Shown here in pieces: positions 1 to 5,374 of a DNA stretch of 6,593 bases. Below the pieces are notes generated by a model. The model saw nothing but the letters and a program-made list of their open reading frames with translations. It had not been told where the DNA came from and made no database searches. Made by a program: the position numbers and the translations under genes. Source of the DNA: Campylobacterota bacterium (lineage in GTDB: Bacteria > Campylobacterota > Campylobacteria > Campylobacterales > JAADDG01). The stretch's first letter is position 1, and each line of letters starts with the position of its first letter. The stretch spans positions 1 to 6,593 of the forward strand of contig JAADDG010000159.1 of NCBI GenBank assembly GCA_013154075.1, in the 5' to 3' direction.

Positions 1-1
1 A

Positions 2-78
2 TGGTAGCTGAGGGGAGACTTGAACTCCCGACCTCCGGCTTATGAGACCAGCGCTCTAACCAGCTGAGCTACCCAGCC
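2..78 (-). tRNA. tRNA-Met (anticodon CAU), elongator type
   Basis: The reverse complement folds into a complete 77-nt cloverleaf with an encoded 3' CCA. The acceptor stem GGCTGGG pairs with CTCAGCT and includes G-U pairs at 1-72 and 6-67. The D arm reads TAGCTCAGCTGGTTAGAGC. The anticodon stem CTGGT/GCCGG closes the loop CTCATAA, and the T arm is GGGAG-TTCAAGT-CTCCC. CAU anticodons occur in initiator Met, elongator Met and lysidine-modified Ile2 tRNAs. The initiator is excluded by the G1-U72 pair (initiators have an unpaired C1/A72), by the C11-G24 pair (initiators usually A11-U24) and by lack of the full three-G:C anticodon stem. Elongator Met is preferred. Ile2 remains possible because its identity depends on modification by TilS, which cannot be read directly. 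Confidence 0.87.
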
Positions 79-97
79 AACCGAAATTTAGACAGGG

Positions 98-103
98 ATT
101 TTA
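98..103 (-). promoter_or_regulatory. Candidate -10 box of the tRNA promoter
   Basis: On the minus strand the hexamer TAAAAT, preceded by GT, lies about 20 nt upstream of the tRNA 5' end. It is followed by CCCTGTCTAAATTTCGGTT and then the mature tRNA. No TTGACA-like -35 is present at 16-18 bp; the upstream DNA is AT-rich, as is usual for sigma-70 promoters in Campylobacterota. Initiation near 90-92 would give a short pre-tRNA leader. Confidence 0.4.
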
Positions 104-147
104 ACGAAAAAAACCTTAATTTACTCTTTAATTTCGGCAGGCCAAAA

Positions 148-2187
148 CTACTTCTTAAAAAGATCTAAAAAACCTTTAATTTTCTCTATTTTATCGCTTT
201 TTTCTCCATCTTTTCCAAGTTTTTTCTCTATCAATTTCTCTATGGTGTGTACCGCTTTTTCTTTAAGGTATTTTGAGGCGTTTAGTTTGACTTTCGGTTT
301 GTTGATATTTCCTTTGATGATTCCTTTAAAGTCCTTTTTCTTAATAAGGATATCAAACGGCGCTTCTATAGTATTGTCTTTTATATTAATCTTTCCGTTT
401 TTAAAAGATATGTAACTATGCTCGCTTCTTGCCAAAAAGTTGAAGATAACGATATCTTGATCTATTTTCGATTCGAACGTAGTTTCGTTGAATTTCTCTT
501 TTGTAAAGTCATATTTCGTAAAAGCTACGATCATATCCGTAAAAGAACTTCTTAGAATTCTCGCTTTATCGATTTTTGCTTTTATCTCTCCTTTTTTGTT
601 TAAAAGATTAAACCACGCTTCTATATTGGCTTCTCCGTCTGCGATAACGGGATATAGAGCCGTTTGAAGTATTTTTGATACTCTTATCTTATTTCCTTTA
701 AAAGTTATAACACCGTTTTTTATTACAAAATCAAGCTCTCCCCCAAATTTTTCCGATTTTCCGGTAATTATCAAATCTTGATTTTCTTTTTTTATCTCTC
801 CCGTTATTTTCATATCTCCTTTCAATTTTTTAGAGATTATCGGTTTTAGTTTTGCCAAATCTTTTAAATATGCTTTATATGCGGCGTGAAAATTGCTCTT
901 TTTGGGGTTGTATATGCCTTTTGGGATTTCAAACTTTAAGATAGGAGAGTTAAAATTAGTAGATATTTCCATATTCTCTTTTATGGAGTTTATTTTTGAT
1001 GTGAGTGTGTAAGGGAGGTTTTCCCCTATATCGATTTTAAACTCTTTTTTTATCTCATTTTTGTTTAAAATAGCTTTTGCAGTTTGCAAAGTGGCCGATA
1101 TTTTCGGCGTTTTTTGAAGATTTTCTATTTTTGCATCTATGTTTAGATTTCCTTTCGATAGTTCGTTTTTACCCAAAATATATAGTAATTTTTCTATTTT
1201 CCCTTCATTTATAGCCAAAAGAAGTTTTTTACCGTCCGTTTTGAAAGAAGTTGTGCCTCCAAGAGATTTGCTTTCTCCTTTTATTTCAAACTCTTTGCCT
1301 TTTGCTTCTATTTCTCCATTGATTTTGATATCTCCTCTTAGAGGTAAATTTGCTACGGAGCTTAGATTTTTCAGATTGCTAAAGATCTCATAATCGCTTT
1401 TTAGATTGAAATTGTCAAAATTGTTAGATAGATTGATTATGGCTTTTTTGATTAAAAGATTTGCAAACGTACTTTTTATATCGGCTGAGGAGTTTATCGC
1501 TTTTTGGTGAAGGTTTGATAGGATCTCTCCCTCTATAAAGCTGTTTGAGGGAATTTTGATTTTATAATCGTTATATATCTCTTTTGCATTGAAAATACTT
1601 TTATATATTTTTGCTTTTGCCATACCTTTTAGATCGTTTGGATCAAATTTCGGAATATCCACTTTTAGATCGAAAATACCTTTTAGATAGGGTTTTACTC
1701 CCGCTATTTTCAAAAGCTCTTCGATTTTACCTTGAGTGATATTAGCTCTAATATCTTGAGGGATATTGTTTACTATTTTTAAGAAATATTTGACGGGAGA
1801 ACTAAAGGCTTCTCCTTTTCCGTAAATTTTAAGGTTTTTAAGCTCTCCTTCCATTTTTCCTACTATATTTATATCCGCTCTTACGCTTTTTTGGGCGGTT
1901 TTTATCTCTTTGCCGGTTATTTGATATGTGAGATTTAATTTCTGAGATAGTAAGCTGATATCTCCGTCTATATCTAAATCAATCATATCATTAATATTGA
2001 GTGTAGTTGTGATATGGTTTGGCTTAAGATGTAGAGTTTTTATTTCTATTTTTTGTCCCGATTTTTTTGAAATTATAGAAGAGATATAGGGTTTGATGAT
2101 ATCGTTTCCACTTTGAGTAAATAGCAAAAAATAGGCAAAACCCAAAAATATTAAAATTATGCCCAAAATATATGAGATTATTTTCAT
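148..2187 (-). CDS. Membrane-anchored AsmA/TamB-like repeat protein
   Basis: I do not recognise a named gene. The 679-residue product has one N-terminal hydrophobic segment (about residues 4-23) preceded by a single Lys, as in an uncleaved signal anchor. The remainder is a long, beta-rich, Lys/Ile-rich region with no further membrane segment, so it should face the periplasm. Short alternating hydrophobic strands (IKINGEI, LIITGKS, INIKDNTIEAPFDILI) and a Lys-rich helical C-terminus (about 640-679) resemble AsmA-superfamily proteins (AsmA, TamB, YhdP, YdbH). Those are inner-membrane-anchored proteins linked to outer-membrane biogenesis and lipid transfer. A segment of about 90 residues recurs near 103-194, 284-374 and 456-545. 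The start is well supported: AAAGGAG (2194-2200) precedes the ATG with a 6-nt gap. The stop is TAG. It is divergent from groES and reads toward the tRNA. The family call is by architecture only; a lipid-transfer role is inference. Confidence 0.7.
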   Translation of the reverse strand: MKIISYILGIILIFLGFAYFLLFTQSGNDIIKPYISSIISKKSGQKIEIKTLHLKPNHITTTLNINDMIDLDIDGDISLLSQKLNLTYQITGKEIKTAQKSVRADINIVGKMEGELKNLKIYGKGEAFSSPVKYFLKIVNNIPQDIRANITQGKIEELLKIAGVKPYLKGIFDLKVDIPKFDPNDLKGMAKAKIYKSIFNAKEIYNDYKIKIPSNSFIEGEILSNLHQKAINSSADIKSTFANLLIKKAIINLSNNFDNFNLKSDYEIFSNLKNLSSVANLPLRGDIKINGEIEAKGKEFEIKGESKSLGGTTSFKTDGKKLLLAINEGKIEKLLYILGKNELSKGNLNIDAKIENLQKTPKISATLQTAKAILNKNEIKKEFKIDIGENLPYTLTSKINSIKENMEISTNFNSPILKFEIPKGIYNPKKSNFHAAYKAYLKDLAKLKPIISKKLKGDMKITGEIKKENQDLIITGKSEKFGGELDFVIKNGVITFKGNKIRVSKILQTALYPVIADGEANIEAWFNLLNKKGEIKAKIDKARILRSSFTDMIVAFTKYDFTKEKFNETTFESKIDQDIVIFNFLARSEHSYISFKNGKINIKDNTIEAPFDILIKKKDFKGIIKGNINKPKVKLNASKYLKEKAVHTIEKLIEKKLGKDGEKSDKIEKIKGFLDLFKK
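553..1881 (-). repeat. Three protein-level tandem modules in the AsmA-like gene
   Basis: Three segments of 90-92 residues share a pattern. They are residues 103-194 (bases 1606-1881), 284-374 (1066-1338) and 456-545 (553-822). Copies 2 and 3 match best: RGDIKINGEI versus KGDMKITGEI, then EIKGESKSLGG versus IITGKSEKFGG, then a Lys-Ile-Leu helix, then a KAxIL ending. Copy 1 has diverged but keeps ADINIVGKMEGEL, IYGKGEAF and GKIEELLKIAG. The roughly 80-90 residues between copies also look alike (YEIFSNLKNL versus YKAYLKDLAKL), so the true unit is probably about 175 residues. No obvious DNA-level repeat accompanies this, which implies an old duplication. Confidence 0.6.
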
Positions 2188-2236
2188 AGATGTCTCCTTT
2201 AAAAAAATGGCCTAAAATTCTTGCCAAAAATAACTA

Positions 2237-2253
2237 TTAGTCTTATAGACTAA
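2237..2253. promoter_or_regulatory. 17-bp palindrome, likely operator of unknown regulator
   Basis: The sequence is TTAGTCT-TAT-AGACTAA, with perfect 7-bp arms and a 3-bp spacer. Read on the minus strand it contains TATAAG, a five-of-six match to the -10 consensus, about 55 nt upstream of the AsmA-like gene's ATG. A protein bound here would cover that promoter. It also lies 39 bp upstream of the groES -35 box. It does not match CIRCE, the HspR HAIR element or a Fur box. The symmetry is seen directly; the operator role is inferred. Confidence 0.5.
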
Positions 2254-2292
2254 AAATTTGTATATATATCATCACAATTTTATCAAAAACTC

Positions 2293-2321
2293 TTGACAAA
2301 CGTCATATTTTTATGTAAAAT
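2293..2321 (+). promoter_or_regulatory. Sigma-70 promoter of groESL
   Basis: TTGACA (2293-2298) and TAAAAT (2316-2321) are separated by exactly 17 bp. Initiation is expected near 2328, inside the left arm of the CIRCE element, giving a leader of about 55 nt. A full -35 consensus stands out because the other promoters in this window lack one. Confidence 0.85.
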
Positions 2322-2322
2322 T

Positions 2323-2349
2323 TCAGCACTCAAAAATAACGAGTGCTAA
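2323..2349. promoter_or_regulatory. CIRCE element (HrcA operator)
   Basis: Left arm TCAGCACTC (2323-2331), 9-bp spacer, right arm GAGTGCTAA (2341-2349). This matches the classical TTAGCACTC-N9-GAGTGCTAA except for C instead of T at the second base of the left arm. It begins one base after the -10 box and spans the predicted transcription start. HrcA bound here would block initiation, and the mRNA leader would carry the same hairpin. No HspR HAIR site was seen nearby, unlike the dual HrcA/HspR control known at groESL in Helicobacter pylori. Confidence 0.95.
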
Positions 2350-2382
2350 AGACGACAAAAAATATTTATAGAGGAGTTGACA

Positions 2383-2652
2383 ATGAACTTTATACCATTA
2401 GGACAAAGAGTCTTGGTTCAAAGAGTAGAAGAAGAATCAACTACCCCTTCAGGAATCATTATACCAGATAACGCGAAAGAGAAACCTTTAATCGGCGAGG
2501 TGAAAGCTATTAGCAAAGAGGTAGAAGAGGACGGAGATATAAAGGTAGGCGATAAAGTGGTTTTTGCAAAATATTCAGGAACCGATATAAATCTTGAAGG
2601 CGAAGAGTATCTTGTTTTAAATACCGACGATATTTTGGGAATTTTAAAATAA
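2383..2652 (+). CDS. groES: Co-chaperonin GroES (Hsp10)
   Basis: This 89-residue protein is the heptameric lid that caps GroEL and closes the folding chamber in the cytoplasm. It starts MNFIPLGQRVLVQRVEEE, the usual GroES N-terminal strand. The mobile loop follows (STTPSGIIIPDNAKEKP, about residues 19-35), then GEVKAIS, GDKVVFAKYSG and the C-terminal EYLVLNTDDILGIL. Length and motifs are normal, and the sequence is close to Campylobacter GroES. The start is the ATG at 2383, six bases after the Shine-Dalgarno GAGGAG (2371-2376). A TTG two codons upstream directly abuts that ribosome site and cannot be the start. groEL follows 54 bp downstream in the same operon, under the CIRCE-controlled promoter upstream. 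Confidence 0.97.
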   Translation: MNFIPLGQRVLVQRVEEESTTPSGIIIPDNAKEKPLIGEVKAISKEVEEDGDIKVGDKVVFAKYSGTDINLEGEEYLVLNTDDILGILK

Positions 2653-2706
2653 TTAACCTAAATTAACTTTTCCATCAAAATAAAAAAACAAAAGAGGAGA
2701 TGAAGC

Positions 2707-4341
2707 ATGGCAAAAGAAGTATTCTTTTCAGATGAGGCGAGAAATAAATTATATGAAGGCGTTAAAAAGCTAAGTGACGCCGTAAAAGTTACTATGGGAC
2801 CGAGAGGAAGAAATGTCCTAATTCAAAAAAGTTTTGGAGCTCCTTCTATAACTAAAGACGGTGTTTCCGTAGCAAAAGAGATAGAGCTTGCCGACACTAT
2901 CGAAAATATGGGTGCTCAACTCGTAAAAGAGGTTGCAAGCAAAACTGCCGATGAGGCGGGAGACGGAACAACTACGGCTACTATTTTGGCTCACGCTATT
3001 TTCAAAGAGGGTCTAAGAAACATCACTGCCGGTGCTAATCCTATCGAAGTAAAAAGAGGTATGGATAAAGCGGCAGAGGCTATTATCGAAGAGCTTAAAA
3101 AGATAGCAAAAGAGGTAAAAAATAAAGAAGAGATAGCCCAAGTAGCCACTATTTCGGCAAACTCCGATAGAAAAATCGGTGAGCTTATTTCCGAGGCTAT
3201 GGAGAGAGTAGGGCAAGACGGAGTTATTACCGTAGAAGAGGCTAAAGGTATCAATGATGAGTTGGAAGTAGTGGAAGGTATGCAATTTGATAGAGGATAT
3301 CTATCTCCATACTTTATTACAAATCCGGATAAAATGACTGTCGAGATGGATAATCCTTTGATCTTGTTGTATGACAAAAAAATATCCAACTTGAAAGATT
3401 TGTTGCCGATCTTGGAGCAAGTTCAAAAAACAGGAAGACCTCTATTGATCGTTGCCGAAGATATCGAAGGTGAAGCTTTGGCTACTTTGGTTCTTAACAA
3501 ATTAAGAGGCGTATTGAATATAGCTGCCGTTAAAGCACCGGGATTTGGTGACAGAAGAAAAGCTATGCTTGAAGATATCGCTATTTTAACAGGCGGTAAC
3601 GTAATTACCGAAGAGCTTGGTAGAACTCTTGAGAGTGCGACTATAGACGATCTTGGAAAAGCCGGAAGAGTGGTAATCGATAAAGAGAATACCACAATCG
3701 TTGACGGTGCCGGAGATAAAGAGAAAATAGAAGCGAGAGTTAAACAAATCAAAGCTCAAATCGAAGAGACTACCAGCGAGTATGATAAAGAGAAATTGCA
3801 AGAGAGACTTGCTAAACTTGCAGGCGGTGTTGCGGTAATCAAAGTAGGTGCCGCTACAGAGACTGAAATGAAAGAGAAAAAAGATAGAGTTGACGATGCT
3901 CTAAGCGCTACTAAAGCGGCTGTTGAAGAGGGTATCGTAGTAGGTGGAGGTAGCGCACTTATCAAAGCTACCAAAAAAATCTCTCTTGATGTAGAGGGTG
4001 ATGAGGCGATAGGTGCCGAAATCGTAAAAAGAGCCATCAAAGCTCCTCTAAGACAAATTGCCGAGAATGCCGGATTTGACGGCGGTGTGGTTGTAAACAA
4101 AGTAAGTGAGAGCGATGACGACAATTTCGGATTCGATGCCGCTGCGGGCGAATATGTAAATATGTTCGAGAAAGGTATCATCGATCCTGTGAAAGTTGAG
4201 AGAATCGCATTGCAAAATGCCGTATCAGTTGCAAGCTTGCTTCTAACTACCGAAGCTACCGTAAGCGAGATCAAAGAGGAAAAACCGGCAGCCGCAATGC
4301 CTGATATGGGCGGAATGGGAGGTATGGGAGGAATGATGTAA
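2707..4341 (+). CDS. groEL: Chaperonin GroEL (Hsp60)
   Basis: This 544-residue ATP-dependent chaperonin forms the double-ring cytoplasmic folding cage with GroES. Nucleotide-site motifs are intact: VTMGPRGRNV (28-37), DGVSVAKEIEL with D51, GDGTTTA with D86 (85-91), and GGG at 413-415. The hydrolysis aspartate lies in VDDALSA (D397, equivalent to E. coli D398). The apical domain contains the family segment VKAPGFGDRRKAMLEDIAILTGG (from about residue 275). The C-terminus is the flexible Gly-Gly-Met tail (GGMGGMGGMM, 535-544). Length is typical and nothing looks broken. AGAGGAG (2693-2699) lies 7 nt before the ATG. An out-of-frame ATG at 2700 is not the start. No separate promoter is apparent in the 54-bp gap after groES, so the two genes are probably co-transcribed and heat-regulated through HrcA. 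Confidence 0.98.
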   Translation: MAKEVFFSDEARNKLYEGVKKLSDAVKVTMGPRGRNVLIQKSFGAPSITKDGVSVAKEIELADTIENMGAQLVKEVASKTADEAGDGTTTATILAHAIFKEGLRNITAGANPIEVKRGMDKAAEAIIEELKKIAKEVKNKEEIAQVATISANSDRKIGELISEAMERVGQDGVITVEEAKGINDELEVVEGMQFDRGYLSPYFITNPDKMTVEMDNPLILLYDKKISNLKDLLPILEQVQKTGRPLLIVAEDIEGEALATLVLNKLRGVLNIAAVKAPGFGDRRKAMLEDIAILTGGNVITEELGRTLESATIDDLGKAGRVVIDKENTTIVDGAGDKEKIEARVKQIKAQIEETTSEYDKEKLQERLAKLAGGVAVIKVGAATETEMKEKKDRVDDALSATKAAVEEGIVVGGGSALIKATKKISLDVEGDEAIGAEIVKRAIKAPLRQIAENAGFDGGVVVNKVSESDDDNFGFDAAAGEYVNMFEKGIIDPVKVERIALQNAVSVASLLLTTEATVSEIKEEKPAAAMPDMGGMGGMGGMM

Positions 4342-4350
4342 TTCCTTCCC
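4326..4350 (+). terminator. Stem-loop overlapping the groEL stop codon
   Basis: GGGAGGAAT (4326-4334) pairs with ATTCC-T-TCCC (4341-4350) with one bulged T and a 6-nt loop (GATGTA), so the TAA is partly inside the stem. The sequence after it is pyrimidine-rich (CCCTCTCTTC) and a T-run appears only at about 4366-4371, so it is a poor intrinsic terminator. It could instead protect the mRNA 3' end or damp transcription between the convergent genes. No better terminator was found for groEL. Confidence 0.35.
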
Positions 4351-4360
4351 CCCTCTCTTC

Positions 4361-5248
4361 TTACTCTTTTTGATTTCCTACACTTTTTTTAATAAACTCC
4401 ATAAATTCTTCAAATAACTTTGTTTTTGTTTTGTTTTTGTGATAAACCATATATAGATTTCTCTCAAAAGATAGATTTTTTAGTTTGACCTCGAACAGTT
4501 TTCCCTCTTCAAGCTCCTTTTTGACCGCATGTCTTGAGATACAGGTTAAATTTTCTTTGTGATAGAGTACGCTTTTTATCTCTTCAAATTCGGAAAACTC
4601 TAAAAATATATTTAATTTTGAGGATAATTTGCCAAGCTTTGTTAAGAAAAAATCTCTTGTACCGGATCCCTTTTCTCTCATAATCCATCTTTTATTTAGT
4701 AAGGTATCGATAAAATGCTCCTTTTTTGCCAATTCTTCGTCGCTTGTTACGATTATAAGCTCGTCTTTTGCTATTTTGATACAATTTAATTCTATATCTT
4801 GAACTTCGTTTTCTATAAAACCTATATCGGTTTTCGCGTCATGAAGCTCTTTTATGATCTGTTCGGAATTTGCCGTCTTTTTTTCTATCTTTATTTGGGG
4901 ATATTCCACCAAAAATTGATATATGGGATCTGCCAAAATATATCCGCTTATCGTTTTGCTCGCTATTATTTTCAGCTCTCCTCCCATCTTATTTTTTGTG
5001 AAGATATTTTGTGCATCTTTTAAAGCTATTAGATGGGGTTCCACTATCTTTTTAAAATATCTTCCTCTTTCGTTTAAGATAAGTTTTTTCCCGACTCTGT
5101 CAAAAAGCTGTTCCCCGATTTTTTCTTCAAGAGATTTTATAGCCAACGATATTGCCGATTGAGTTACCTTAAAATCTTTCGCCGCTTTACTTACGTTTGT
5201 ATTTTCGGAAAGATATATGAAAAAATCCAACTCTTTTAATGTGAACAT
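4361..5248 (-). CDS. LysR-type regulator, YeiE/CysL/CbbR-like
   Basis: The 295-residue LysR-type transcription factor has an N-terminal winged helix-turn-helix (about 4-62; NVSKAAKDFKVTQSAISLAI with the typical LEEKIGEQLFDR after it). A two-lobed effector domain (about 90-287) includes REKGSGTRDFF (191-201), a motif typical of the CysL/YeiE/CbbR branch. It is divergent from a YeiH-family gene, the same pairing as enterobacterial yeiE-yeiH, so it probably controls that transporter and itself. The effector may be sulfite or a related small anion; that is inferred from the enterobacterial pair. The start was placed at 5248: AAAGGG (5255-5260) lies 6 nt upstream and the LysR domain begins directly at MFTLKELDFF. 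A longer frame from 5287 lacks a ribosome site, and its ATG overlaps the -10 box. The stop codon faces groEL's stop across 19 bp. Confidence 0.9.
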   Translation of the reverse strand: MFTLKELDFFIYLSENTNVSKAAKDFKVTQSAISLAIKSLEEKIGEQLFDRVGKKLILNERGRYFKKIVEPHLIALKDAQNIFTKNKMGGELKIIASKTISGYILADPIYQFLVEYPQIKIEKKTANSEQIIKELHDAKTDIGFIENEVQDIELNCIKIAKDELIIVTSDEELAKKEHFIDTLLNKRWIMREKGSGTRDFFLTKLGKLSSKLNIFLEFSEFEEIKSVLYHKENLTCISRHAVKKELEEGKLFEVKLKNLSFERNLYMVYHKNKTKTKLFEEFMEFIKKSVGNQKE

Positions 5249-5285
5249 GGAATACCCTTTCCATTTTTTATTTGCTTTTTTAAAC

Positions 5286-5294
5286 ATTATATCA
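5286..5294 (-). promoter_or_regulatory. Extended -10 promoter of the LysR gene
   Basis: On the minus strand TGATATAAT is a perfect extended -10 (TGn-TATAAT). No recognisable -35 lies 16-18 bp upstream. Initiation would be near 5279, giving a leader of about 31 nt to the ATG at 5248. This excludes translation from the in-frame ATG at 5287. Confidence 0.6.
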
Positions 5295-5306
5295 AATTTT
5301 ATTTAT

Positions 5307-5335
5307 TTTACTTATGAAAAGTTTTTGATTATAAT
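5307..5335 (+). promoter_or_regulatory. Sigma-70 promoter of the YeiH-family gene
   Basis: TTTACT (5307-5312), a 17-bp spacer and a perfect TATAAT (5330-5335). Initiation near 5342 gives a leader of about 33 nt. The -35 region lies in the upstream DNA of the divergent LysR promoter; the two -10 boxes are 38 bp apart back to back. One regulator bound between them could act on both. I could not pin down a specific LysR box (T-N11-A with dyad) in this very AT-rich stretch. Confidence 0.6.
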
Positions 5336-5374
5336 AAATTTTGAAAAATAACAAAATCTTATAAAGGGATGAGG

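Noticed and set aside
1139..1393. 84-residue plus-strand frame opposite the AsmA-like gene
   Set aside because: Antisense to a well-supported long gene, Phe/Ser/Pro-rich shadow composition, no domain.
2209..2227. Sigma-54-like promoter for the AsmA-like gene (minus strand TTGGCAAG...AGGCC)
   Set aside because: The GG and GC dinucleotides are separated by 12 bases; sigma-54 promoters need 10, and the TTGC of the -12 element is missing.
2024..2227. 67-residue minus-strand frame overlapping the start of the AsmA-like gene
   Set aside because: It overlaps in another frame with the true start and its strong Shine-Dalgarno; the translation has no family resemblance.
2377..2382. TTG start codon for groES two codons upstream, and TTGACA here as a -35 box
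   Set aside because: It directly abuts the Shine-Dalgarno GAGGAG, while the ATG at 2383 has ideal 6-nt spacing and gives the standard GroES N-terminus. No -10 hexamer follows at 16-18 bp, so the TTGACA is coincidental.
2991..4274. Long open frames on the minus strand across groEL (71-172 residues)
   Set aside because: They lie fully antisense to an intact groEL, have low-complexity Ser/Leu/Ile-rich translations, no ribosome sites and no recognisable domain. They are codon-bias shadows.
5291..5329. ATCAAA...TTTGAT dyad as the LysR operator
   Set aside because: The two arms are simply the bases preceding the two divergent -10 boxes (TTTGATATAAT and TTTGATTATAAT). The 27-bp gap does not fit a T-N11-A LysR box, so promoter similarity explains it.
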